Shown in pieces: positions 1 through 6,422 of a stretch of DNA of 6,506 nucleotides. The notes below the pieces were generated by a model, which did no database searches, had not been told where the DNA came from, and worked only from the letters and a program-made list of their open reading frames with translations. The stretch comes from CBFGWV01 sp965652545 (GTDB lineage: Bacteria; Pseudomonadota; Gammaproteobacteria; Competibacterales; Competibacteraceae), in NCBI GenBank assembly GCA_965652545.1, contig CBFGWV010000271.1:1-6506 (forward strand). The letters are read 5' to 3'. Made by a program: the position numbers and the translations under genes. Each line of letters begins with the position of its first letter. Positions within the stretch are counted from its first letter, which is position 1.

Positions 1-2762
1 ACGGCCCAACCGTTGCCGAGGATATTCGCCAACGAGGCCGGGATACCGGTCGCCGGGTGACGGAACACACCCGCATTGCCGGTCTTCACCGGGTTGGCCA
101 ACACCGGCGAGCCATTGCCGGGCATATTCACCCAGCGCGAGAGCTCGATCAGCGTGTTTCGTGTTTCACGCGCAATGAACCCACCGCTGGGGCCGCGGGG
201 CTGGCCGGTTTCGGTGGGTGAATTCTCGAGCGACAGCATGTGGCGGGCAAGCAAGGCCGCCTGCGCGGGGTTTTCGTGCAAGGTCTCGAGCTGCTGCGCC
301 CGATCGCCCTCGCCCAGGCCATCGAGGATCTCGGTGACGTAGCCGGGCAGTTCCGTGGTGTTGGGCGGCAGGTCGAACGGTCCTTCGCCATCGGGGTCGG
401 CCAGCTGTGTCTGAAGCTGCTCGTAGGTATCGAGCAGGTCCCCGTAGCTGGCGCGGTATTGCTCGTCGGTCAGTGCATTGAAATTCTCACTGAAACCGGC
501 GAACTCGGGCGTATTGCGAATGGCTTCCTCCTGCTCGCTCAGCGGCAGGTCCGGCGCACCCTCGCCGGGGGTACCGGCCAATGACCCGCCCATGATCAAA
601 TCCAGCATCGGAGGCGGCCCGTCGCCACCATCGCCGTTCTCGTCCCCGACGAGGTGATGATTGAGCTTCTCCGGTGCATCGCCCAGACGCGAGCGGAGGC
701 CTTCGGGCAGTTCAGCCAGAATCGCATCCAAAGCCATATCGGCCGCGAATTCGTCCTGGAACCGCTCAGCAATGGCTTGATTGTCCTCCTCGCCGAGCTT
801 GTCGCTTCGGTGGTTGCCGACGAGCTCCTCCTGCATCTCGGCCGGGATCATGTCGTCGAACTGGCCGCCCACCACATAGATGTCGCCGAGCACTTCCAGA
901 TAGGCGTCGCGCCCTTCCTCCGACTGCGTCAACCGCCCGTCCAGGCCCTCGCGGATGTACTCGGAGACCTCTCCGACGTCCTCTTCCATGCCCTTGTCGT
1001 TGTAGTGCTCCAGTACCGCAAACGGCAGCACGACAGCATCGCCATCGGCGATGCTGTCCTTGAACATGCCAAGGAAGCCGGTATCGATCAGATGGTCGCC
1101 AGACATCTCGGACAAGGCGCTCTGGCGGGCATCGGCGATACCTCGCGCCAGGATATCGACCCCGGCGGGGCTGGCCTCGATCGGCTGTCCCTGGTCGTCG
1201 ACGTACTGGGCGCCCGATGCCTGGGCGGCCACGGCGTCCAGGTCTGTGAAGATGTCCTTGAGATACGGAATGTCGTTCCGGCCGCCGCGGGTGATGTAAC
1301 GCTCCTGGCTCGAGAACGCATCCATCGTCCGTCCCAATACCGATTCGGGATGCGCGCCGTCCGTGGCCGGGTTCCAGGGCTGCTCCGGCGCTGGCGGGCC
1401 GGCAGGTGGATCGAGCAGGGATGGAAAGTCGTACGGCCCGTTCAAATCGGGCAGTTGCGGCTCGGTCGGTGTGGCCGTCTCAGGCGGTTTGGACAGCTCG
1501 ATCAGCAACTGGTCGGTCCGCTGCGGCGAGATACCCTCGGTGACCTCGGCAAGCTTGTCGGCGTACAGCGAGGCAGCTGCAATATCGCTGCTGCCACCGT
1601 AATCGCCGGCCTTCTCGTCAGCCGACTCGCCCGCGGCGATGACCTCAGCGGCAAGGTCCTTGACCATCACCTGGTACAACGCACCCGATTTGCCGTCCGG
1701 CCCGACCAGGGCTTCGGTGAAGCCGGTCTGCTCTACCGGCCCGTACTGCGAGGCCTCGCCGATGAACCGCGCCGCGATGCGCTCGGCCTCCAGGGGCGGC
1801 TTGCCGTCGGTGCGCTCGCGCAGCTCGTCGACCGTCGCCGCTTCGAACGCCGTCCAGTCGCCCGACTCGATGGCTTCTAACGCGGTCCGCTCCATATCCT
1901 TGGAGAACAACGGTTCCTCGACCGGCTCGGGTGCGACACCGGTTTCTTCGAATATCCGAACGTCGGCCGGACTGGGCTGGAATCGGTTCGCGTAGTCGTA
2001 TTTCTCTGCCAGATTCTCGTTCAGACGACCGGCGGTCCGGACGTATCGGCTCTCCATCAAACGATCGAGGCCCTCGATCTCCGGGAACAGAGTCGCCAAC
2101 TCGTTTTGCCGCTGGGTAAGGGCGCCATCCAGAGCCTCGGAGTCATGGCCGCGACCCATGGCCGCCTCGTCGAACTCGAACTTCAAAATGGTTTCGAGTT
2201 TGTCGCGATCCTCGACGGACAAATCGGTGATGTCCGATGCATCCCCGATCAGATTTTGCATTTCTCTTGCACGGGCGAGGCGCGCATCGCTGAGGATGAC
2301 CACCTCGTTGGGCTCGGTGCCGCCACCGGGTTTCTCCCGGCGCTCGGCCAACTCGTCCGGATTGTCCCGTGCCCGCGGGTCCATGAGCTCGATATCGTCC
2401 ATACTCAACCCGTACTCACGGGCGATCGCCTCGTAGCTGTCGCCCGCAACCACGGGGTGGCGAAACACGCCATCCTCGGCATCATTGGCGGGGTTGAGCG
2501 GGTTGGGCTCCGGCGCATCCGCCGGTGGCTCCTCCGTATCTGCCGTGGGCTCTTCGTAGTTCACCGGGGTAACATTCCCCGGGCCGAAGGTGTCGACATC
2601 ACCGTTGCCGGAATCCAATCCGTTGTTGGGCGCGCCATTATCCGAGGCCTGATCGGGCGACTCGACCAGAGGCGTCCATGCGGGGTCCGGGCTGTTGTCT
2701 GGATTGGTGCGAAAGAGTTCTGGCCGATGTTGGGGCGAGAAAATATCCAGTCTTACCGTCAC
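1..2762 (-). CDS. Large acidic LysM-domain protein, 3' end beyond left edge (partial)
   Basis: The minus-strand frame is open without a stop from position 2762 to the left edge, giving at least 920 residues; the C-terminus is not seen. The GTG start at 2762-2760 is chosen because GGAG lies 6 bases upstream, an in-frame TAG lies just beyond, and no ATG, GTG or TTG falls between. The N-terminus (MTVRLDIFSPQHRPELFRTN) has no signal peptide or membrane segment. Residues about 25-98 are a Pro/Asp/Asn/Glu-rich, probably disordered stretch. Residues 102-158 form one LysM domain (HPVVAGDSYEAIAREYGLSM, closing with NEVVILSD), longer than usual because of a charged insert. Then come acidic, mostly helical segments, a Pro-rich linker (about 426-472) and an Asp/Gly-rich patch (about 706-715). 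LysM normally binds peptidoglycan or chitin-like glycans, so an envelope-associated or exported protein, possibly effector- or toxin-like, is an inference. The family is not recognised. The frame is certain; the function is not. Confidence 0.88.
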   Translation of the reverse strand, partial: MTVRLDIFSPQHRPELFRTNPDNSPDPAWTPLVESPDQASDNGAPNNGLDSGNGDVDTFGPGNVTPVNYEEPTADTEEPPADAPEPNPLNPANDAEDGVFRHPVVAGDSYEAIAREYGLSMDDIELMDPRARDNPDELAERREKPGGGTEPNEVVILSDARLARAREMQNLIGDASDITDLSVEDRDKLETILKFEFDEAAMGRGHDSEALDGALTQRQNELATLFPEIEGLDRLMESRYVRTAGRLNENLAEKYDYANRFQPSPADVRIFEETGVAPEPVEEPLFSKDMERTALEAIESGDWTAFEAATVDELRERTDGKPPLEAERIAARFIGEASQYGPVEQTGFTEALVGPDGKSGALYQVMVKDLAAEVIAAGESADEKAGDYGGSSDIAAASLYADKLAEVTEGISPQRTDQLLIELSKPPETATPTEPQLPDLNGPYDFPSLLDPPAGPPAPEQPWNPATDGAHPESVLGRTMDAFSSQERYITRGGRNDIPYLKDIFTDLDAVAAQASGAQYVDDQGQPIEASPAGVDILARGIADARQSALSEMSGDHLIDTGFLGMFKDSIADGDAVVLPFAVLEHYNDKGMEEDVGEVSEYIREGLDGRLTQSEEGRDAYLEVLGDIYVVGGQFDDMIPAEMQEELVGNHRSDKLGEEDNQAIAERFQDEFAADMALDAILAELPEGLRSRLGDAPEKLNHHLVGDENGDGGDGPPPMLDLIMGGSLAGTPGEGAPDLPLSEQEEAIRNTPEFAGFSENFNALTDEQYRASYGDLLDTYEQLQTQLADPDGEGPFDLPPNTTELPGYVTEILDGLGEGDRAQQLETLHENPAQAALLARHMLSLENSPTETGQPRGPSGGFIARETRNTLIELSRWVNMPGNGSPVLANPVKTGNAGVFRHPATGIPASLANILGNGWA

Positions 2763-2765
2763 TGT

Positions 2766-2775
2766 CTTCTCCAGC
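2766..2775 (-). promoter_or_regulatory. Ribosome binding site of the LysM gene
   Basis: On the minus strand the bases before the GTG start read CTGGAGAAGACA. GGAG is a clear Shine-Dalgarno core with 6 bases to the start codon. It decides the otherwise non-obvious GTG start, because no other standard start codon lies between the upstream in-frame TAG and this GTG. Confidence 0.65.
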
Positions 2776-3130
2776 GCACGATACGTCCTGTAAGAGCCGT
2801 ATTCTTGCTATTTGTTTTGGCTACACCACCTTTGCGAATGGAATGTTACCCAAACAGTCACGCAAGCAGCTGAAGCGCCCCACGAATTATGATCATGGCG
2901 TCTAGAAAGAAATCGATTAATGGCAAAACTACGGCGCACAGTTCGCTTGGTTACTATCTATTTCGCAAGCACCAACCAGACGACGTACCCCAATTGCATC
3001 GCAATGAGTATTTTCGATGCAGGCGTCTTGATACCGAATCGATGGACCGCCAGTCGATCAATGCAAATCGACCGCCGCAGTGGATCGCGAATTGGGCTGA
3101 GGAACCCTATGAACGCCTTGGCAGAGCAAC

Positions 3131-3152
3131 GCGGCGCTGTGGTTGCCGCCGC
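3131..3152 (-). terminator. Weak hairpin after moeA, possible terminator
   Basis: A perfect 6-bp GC stem (GCGGCG / CGCCGC) with a 10-base loop begins about 10 bases after the moeA stop on the minus strand. No T-tract follows, so it is at best a poor intrinsic terminator. A chance inverted repeat in GC-rich DNA is the main alternative. Confidence 0.22.
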
Positions 3153-3161
3153 TACGCCCGC

Positions 3162-4424
3162 TCAGATCAGCCCATCGAACGGTTGCACCTGCACCAGCGC
3201 ACCGGCATCCACACCGGTGGAATCCTCACTCAGGATGATCAGGCAATTGGCCCGGCTCATCGTTGAGAGAATCCCGGAGCCCTGGTCACCGGTGCCGCGC
3301 ACGGCCAGCGTGCCGTCGGCTTGGCGCTCCAGGATGCCGCGCTGGTATTCGCGCCGGCCCGGGCGCTTCCTGAGTCGGTCCAGGCACGGCACCTGAAACA
3401 CCGGCATGATGCCCCGCGTACGACCGGCAAGGCGGCCGAGAGCCGGTTGCACGAACTCGTAGAAGGTGACCATCACCGATACCGGGTTGCCCGGCAGGCC
3501 GAAGAACAGCGCTTCGCCCACGCGGCCGAAAGCCAGCGGACGGCCGGGCTTCATGGCGATTTTCCAGAAATGCACCTCGCCCAGTTCATCGAGGATGCGA
3601 TGGGTGAAGTCCGCCTCTCCCACCGATACGCCACCGGAGGTGATGACGACATCGGCACTGGCCGCGGCCGTCTCGAAGGCTGCCTTCAAGGCCTCCGGAT
3701 CATCGCGTACCACGCCCATGTCCATCAGGTCGCAGCCCAGGCGGGTGAGCATGCCCCACAAGGTGTAGCGGTTGGAGTCGTAGACATCCCCCGGGCTGAG
3801 CGGCTCGCCCAAAGACTTGAGTTCGTCGCCGGTGGAGAAGAACGCCACCCGCAGACGACGCACGACACTCACCTCCGCCTGGCCCAGGGAGGCGATCAGA
3901 CCCAAGTCCGACGGGGTGAGGACGCGCCCGGGCTCGAGCACAGTCTGACCCACCGCGATGTCCTCGCCGGCGTGTCGAATGTTCTGCCAGGCCTTGTGTC
4001 CGGTCCCGACGCGCAGATAGTCGCCGTCGCGGGCGACATGTTCCTGCATGACGACGCAATCGGTACCTGTGGGCAGCACGCCACCGGTCATGATGCGCAC
4101 GGCCTGACCGGGCGCCACGACATCGGCGAATGGCGCACCGGCAAAGGCCTGACCGACGATGTGCAGGCGCACCTCGCCGCTGGCCGGTAGATCGGCTGAA
4201 TTGACTGCATAGCCGTCCATCGCCGAGTTGGTGTGGGCGGGCACGGCAACGGGCGAGACGACGGGCTCGGCCAGCACCCGGCCGAGGGCTGCGCGCACTG
4301 CGACCCGCTCGATACCGCGGATGGGCTGCACCCAATCGTCGATACGCGCCAGCGCTTGGTCCACCGACACGGCATTGGGGTCGAAATCGTCCGCGCAGCT
4401 GACGTCACGGGGGATGGAACTCAT
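3162..4424 (-). CDS. moeA: Molybdopterin molybdenumtransferase MoeA
   Basis: MoeA is a cytoplasmic enzyme that inserts molybdate into adenylylated molybdopterin, the late step that makes Mo-molybdopterin. The 420-residue product is close to the roughly 411 residues of E. coli MoeA. Family motifs appear in order: SAMDGYAV (67-74), RIMTGGVLPTG (110-120), NIRHAGEDI (148-156), FSTGDEL (196-202), DVYDSNR (213-219), the MoCF-fold core TSGGVSVGEAD (262-272), FWKIAMKPGRPLAFG (286-300) and LPGNPVS (310-316). The C-terminal beta domain ends in QPFDGLI. The acidic and lysine residues expected in the active site are present. The ATG at 4424 is preferred over an in-frame start at 4496, because GGAG sits 7 bases upstream and the longer N-terminus would lie inside mobB. 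Its ATG overlaps the mobB stop as ATGA, so translation is probably coupled. No frameshift or missing motif is seen. Confidence 0.96.
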   Translation of the reverse strand: MSSIPRDVSCADDFDPNAVSVDQALARIDDWVQPIRGIERVAVRAALGRVLAEPVVSPVAVPAHTNSAMDGYAVNSADLPASGEVRLHIVGQAFAGAPFADVVAPGQAVRIMTGGVLPTGTDCVVMQEHVARDGDYLRVGTGHKAWQNIRHAGEDIAVGQTVLEPGRVLTPSDLGLIASLGQAEVSVVRRLRVAFFSTGDELKSLGEPLSPGDVYDSNRYTLWGMLTRLGCDLMDMGVVRDDPEALKAAFETAAASADVVITSGGVSVGEADFTHRILDELGEVHFWKIAMKPGRPLAFGRVGEALFFGLPGNPVSVMVTFYEFVQPALGRLAGRTRGIMPVFQVPCLDRLRKRPGRREYQRGILERQADGTLAVRGTGDQGSGILSTMSRANCLIILSEDSTGVDAGALVQVQPFDGLI

Positions 4425-4960
4425 GGTGTCTCTCCGGATTGATGGCACCGGGCCCAGGCGACGACGGCATCGCCAAGGCCTGCCGTATCCTGCCAACCAT
4501 ACACCGGCACCGGACTGTCCAGGGGCCGGTCCGACACCGCCAGGGCGACATGGTCCCAGTCTTGCGGCGGGGCGGTGAAACCGTCACGGACCAACGCGAT
4601 GCGTGGTATCGAGACCGTGGCGAAGCCCTCGATGAGGATCAGGTCCAGGGTGGACATATCGAACTCGGCCAGGGCGGCATCGAGATCCGCCGCGTCGCCC
4701 GGCCGCAACTCCCGCATCCGCGCGTAGAAGCCGCCACCGCCGACCAGCACGAGGTGCGCGCCCGCCTCGCGCAGGCGGTGGCTGTCCTTGCCCGGGTAGT
4801 CGACATCGAAACCCTCGCGCGCCTGTTTGAGCGCGCCCACCCGCAAACCGGCGTGGCGGCAATGGGCGATCAGCGCAGTGATCAGCGTCGTCTTGCCTGT
4901 CCCCGAGGGCGCGCATACCCCCAGCACCGGTACCGGGTACCGGCTTGCGCCCTGTGTCAT
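4421..4960 (-). CDS. mobB: Molybdopterin-guanine dinucleotide biosynthesis accessory protein MobB
   Basis: MobB is a P-loop GTP-binding protein that assists MobA in attaching GMP to molybdopterin; it is helpful but usually not essential. The product has 179 residues (E. coli MobB is about 175). Walker A is APSGTGKTTL (17-26, lysine 23). The MobB signature FDVDYPGKDS follows (51-60), then DLILIEGF (106-113) and an IALVRDGF segment, as in the E. coli protein. The lysine-His-rich stretch usual before FDVD reads KQAREG here. The start at 4960 places Walker A at the normal distance from the N-terminus, with a modest AGG about 10 bases upstream. An in-frame ATG at 5005 would add 15 residues (MSFRLSGFLDAGKVA) and cannot be excluded. 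It is the first gene of a two-gene operon with moeA; mobA is not in the window. Confidence 0.93.
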   Translation of the reverse strand: MTQGASRYPVPVLGVCAPSGTGKTTLITALIAHCRHAGLRVGALKQAREGFDVDYPGKDSHRLREAGAHLVLVGGGGFYARMRELRPGDAADLDAALAEFDMSTLDLILIEGFATVSIPRIALVRDGFTAPPQDWDHVALAVSDRPLDSPVPVYGWQDTAGLGDAVVAWARCHQSGETP

Positions 4961-4966
4961 GGCGAC

Positions 4967-4996
4967 TTTACCTGCATCGAGAAAGCCCGATAGTCT
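4967..4996 (+). promoter_or_regulatory. Candidate sigma70 promoter for the plus-strand pair
   Basis: TTTACC (4967-4972) and TAGTCT (4991-4996) are separated by 18 bases and lie 45 bases before the ATG at 5041. They match the -35 consensus at 4 of 6 and the -10 at 3 of 6. This short spacer must also drive mobB-moeA in the opposite direction, and I saw no convincing minus-strand promoter in it. Weak matches only. Confidence 0.3.
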
Positions 4997-5040
4997 GAAC
5001 GACATGCGCCCGAGTTGCGAAACCCTCTGCGACAACCGAC

Positions 5041-5520
5041 ATGCCTGATTTCGACGCTTATGTCCCAGCGCTGCGGGAGTTGGCAAGTGCCATGGCGCCA
5101 AGCAGCGTTCTGGTCATCGACATTGCCCCGCCCCGCCTTGCCCTTGCGGACGCCGACATCGTACACATTCCACCCACCGCACTGGCGCGTCTACCGGCGG
5201 ACAGGTTGTTCGACCTGGCGATCGTAGCCAACACCCTGGAACGATTGCCGCCGCGCGAGGGGCAAATCCTGCTCGCCCGGCTTCGCGACCGGCAGGCCCG
5301 CCGCCTGGTCGCGCTGGTACCGCTGGGCCGGCACACCCATGAGCAGGCCAGCGAGTGGCAGCTCGGCGACCTGCTGGGCTTCGGTATGGCTGTGCTTGCA
5401 CGGTTGGAGACCGAGAGCGGACCGGCCGTCCTGGCGAGTTACTCGATCAAGGCCTACAAGAACACGCCCGACTGGTTGAACAACCGCTTCTGGGCCAATC
5501 CCGAGCGGTGGACGCCGTGA
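5041..5520 (+). CDS. DUF6231-like protein, degenerate methyltransferase-type fold
   Basis: This 159-residue cytoplasmic protein resembles the uncharacterised DUF6231 family of Pseudomonas and relatives, as I recall it. The clearest signature is the C-terminus, KNTPDWLNNRFWANPERW (140-157). The middle looks like a Rossmann-fold methyltransferase: a hydrophobic strand VLVIDIA (23-29), the segment FDLAIVANTLERLPPREGQ (57-75), then an ARRLVALVPLG strand similar to the post-motif region of class I enzymes. The glycine-rich SAM-binding loop expected after the first strand is absent, so catalysis is doubtful. The ATG at 5041 is the only standard start after an upstream in-frame TGA, though no clear Shine-Dalgarno precedes it. 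Its stop overlaps the next gene's start as GTGA, indicating coupled expression with the metallopeptidase. The family call rests on memory of the C-terminal motif; the function is unknown. Confidence 0.8.
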   Translation: MPDFDAYVPALRELASAMAPSSVLVIDIAPPRLALADADIVHIPPTALARLPADRLFDLAIVANTLERLPPREGQILLARLRDRQARRLVALVPLGRHTHEQASEWQLGDLLGFGMAVLARLETESGPAVLASYSIKAYKNTPDWLNNRFWANPERWTP

Positions 5521-6191
5521 GCCCGCCGGTCACTATCCGCCGCAGTGGGCGGGCCAAGCGGGCGCGCATGACCTTCACACCCGGCAAGGGCTTCGAACTG
5601 GTCGTCCCGGTTCAGGTGAACCAGGCCGAACTGAGTGCGTGGATGGCTGGCATCCGGCCGTGGATGGAGCGCCAGATCGCCCGCTACGGGGTGCCGAAGC
5701 CGGCACCGGAGTTGCCGCGCACACTGGTCTTGCACGCGGTGGACGAGCATTGGGCCGTACAGGCCGCGCCCGACCAGGGCCGTCTGTCAGTACGCGAGGG
5801 GTGTTTGTACCTGCCGGCAGCACCGGCCGCCGATATGCGCCGCGCCTTGCGCGGCTGGCTGCAACGGCGCTCGCGGGAGCTGTTGCTGCCGCGGTTGACG
5901 GCGGTATCCGAGGAGATCGGCCTGCCGTTTCTCGAAGGACGGGTGCGCTATACGCGGCGGCGCTGGGGCAGTTGCACCAGCGAGCGGCGTATCAGCCTCA
6001 GCGCGCGGTTGTTGTTCCTTCCGCCGCCGTTGGTCCGCCATGTGATGATCCACGAGCTGTGCCATACGCAGCACCTGAACCACTCCGCCGCCTTCTGGGC
6101 ACTGGTGGCTCGGCACGATCCGCAGTGGCGGCAGCGCCGTCAGGCCATGCGCGAGGCGTGGCGGTACCTTCCAGAGGGGCTGGAGGGCTGA
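5517..6191 (+). CDS. YgjP-like (DUF45, M48-related) zinc metallopeptidase
   Basis: The 224-residue product has the YgjP/DUF45 signature. RRRWGSC (147-153) is followed by a strand ISLSARLLFLPPPLVRHVMI, then the zinc motif HELCH (179-183) and HLNHSAAFW (186-194). The two histidines of HExxH and a downstream histidine, most likely 189 in NHS, would bind zinc, with glutamate 180 as general base. No signal peptide or membrane segment is visible, so it is probably cytoplasmic. The N-terminal part (RRSGRAKRARMTF) is basic, as in many family members. The GTG at 5517 is chosen because it forms the GTGA overlap with the preceding stop, and the family's IRRS-R-R start follows directly. A GTG at 5508 is an in-frame alternative; earlier in-frame starts would lie deep inside the upstream gene. 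The physiological substrate of this family is not established. Confidence 0.92.
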   Translation: MSPPVTIRRSGRAKRARMTFTPGKGFELVVPVQVNQAELSAWMAGIRPWMERQIARYGVPKPAPELPRTLVLHAVDEHWAVQAAPDQGRLSVREGCLYLPAAPAADMRRALRGWLQRRSRELLLPRLTAVSEEIGLPFLEGRVRYTRRRWGSCTSERRISLSARLLFLPPPLVRHVMIHELCHTQHLNHSAAFWALVARHDPQWRQRRQAMREAWRYLPEGLEG

Positions 6192-6232
6192 ATCCGCTCC
6201 TTCGCTCTTGCGCCATACCAGACCCGACAACC

Positions 6233-6270
6233 GGCACCCGTAGGAGCGCACCCCTGTGCGCGATTGCCCA
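6233..6270 (+). repeat. REP copy, left half of the doublet
   Basis: This is the 38-base left unit with the GTAG head at 6239-6242 and hairpin GCGCAC-CCCT-GTGCGC. It ends in GATTGCCCA. Confidence 0.82.
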
Positions 6271-6305
6271 GCCGCGGCGCCAAAATCGAAGCATGCCGCC
6301 GACAT

Positions 6306-6343
6306 TGGGCAATCGCCCTGAGGGCAGGGCTCCTACGGGTGCC
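6306..6343 (-). repeat. REP copy, right half of the doublet (inverted)
   Basis: On the minus strand this 38-base unit has the same ends as the left copy. Its stem is different but still fully paired (GCCCTG-CCCT-CAGGGC), and the CCCT loop is identical. Confidence 0.82.
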
Positions 6344-6375
6344 AGGGTAAGACGAGGGGTGTGAGCGCCGGGGTC

Positions 6376-6406
6376 CAAGAGGGAGGGGGGTCCGCCCTCC
6401 CCCTTG
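6376..6406 (-). terminator. Strong hairpin after the right-edge minus-strand gene
   Basis: The 31-base inverted repeat has two 12-base arms and a 7-base loop, beginning 16 bases beyond the stop of the minus-strand gene at 6423. As minus-strand RNA, all 12 pairs form with one G-U wobble (CAAGGGGGAGGG with CCCUCCCUCUUG). As plus-strand RNA the same position is an A-C mismatch. This strand bias supports a terminator or 3'-end stabiliser for the minus-strand gene. No U-tract follows, so it is not a textbook intrinsic terminator. Confidence 0.55.
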
Positions 6407-6422
6407 CTAGCCCCCGTCGGAA

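Larger units (their letters stand above)
2763..3161. other. AT-rich intergenic region upstream of the LysM gene
   Basis: About 400 bases separate the LysM-gene start from the moeA stop. Both flanking genes are on the minus strand, so this spacer should hold the LysM-gene promoter and the moeA 3' end. By hand count 2761-3060 is about 48% GC, well below the neighbouring genes. I see no convincing gene: the plus-strand frames here have no good ribosome binding site, unusual composition, and run into moeA antisense. A weak -10-like CATAAT on the minus strand (2891-2886) has no good -35 partner at standard spacing. A small perfect inverted repeat, ATTGC-ATC-GCAAT, lies at 2993-3005; a protein-binding role is conceivable but unsupported. 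Confidence 0.6.
6233..6343. repeat. REP doublet (REPIN): two inverted GTAG-type REP sequences
   Basis: Two 38-base copies lie in inverted orientation around a 35-base spacer (6271-6305). Both share GGCACCCGTAGGAGC at one end and GCGATTGCCCA at the other. Each holds its own hairpin: GCGCAC-CCCT-GTGCGC in the left copy and, read on the minus strand, GCCCTG-CCCT-CAGGGC in the right. They match at 32 of 38 positions, and the whole unit can also fold as one long hairpin. The GTAG head plus imperfect palindrome is the hallmark of REP elements mobilised by RAYT (TnpA-REP) transposases, which would be encoded elsewhere. It sits 41 bases after the peptidase stop, between convergent genes, where REPs often influence mRNA 3' ends. 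Confidence 0.88.

Noticed and set aside
654..1880. A 408-codon plus-strand open frame
   Set aside because: It is antisense to the continuous minus-strand LysM gene, has no clear ribosome binding site, and its translation is the Arg/Leu/Gly-rich type typical of a shadow frame in GC-rich DNA.
2106..2873. A 255-codon plus-strand open frame
   Set aside because: It lies opposite the LysM domain region, and the minus-strand translation there gives a recognisable LysM motif with a good start site.
2920..3396. Plus-strand open frames crossing the AT-rich spacer (also 2889-3266)
   Set aside because: They have no Shine-Dalgarno sequence, show no recognisable motif, and run more than 100 bases antisense into conserved moeA sequence.
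3321..4190. A 289-codon plus-strand open frame
   Set aside because: It is entirely antisense to moeA, whose motifs are unmistakable; the His-rich translation is a shadow.
5355..5516. An upstream GTG start that would lengthen the metallopeptidase by 54 residues
   Set aside because: The extension lies inside the preceding gene in another frame and lacks family similarity; the GTG at 5517 gives a neat GTGA overlap.
6233..6343. A CRISPR array or an insertion-sequence end
   Set aside because: There are only two copies, they are inverted, and each carries its own hairpin with a GTAG head, which fits a REP doublet; no transposase or direct repeats with spacers are present.
5639..6364. A 241-codon plus-strand frame overlapping the metallopeptidase
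   Set aside because: It is out of frame with the HELCH-containing product, and its Ala/Arg/Gly-rich sequence has no motif.
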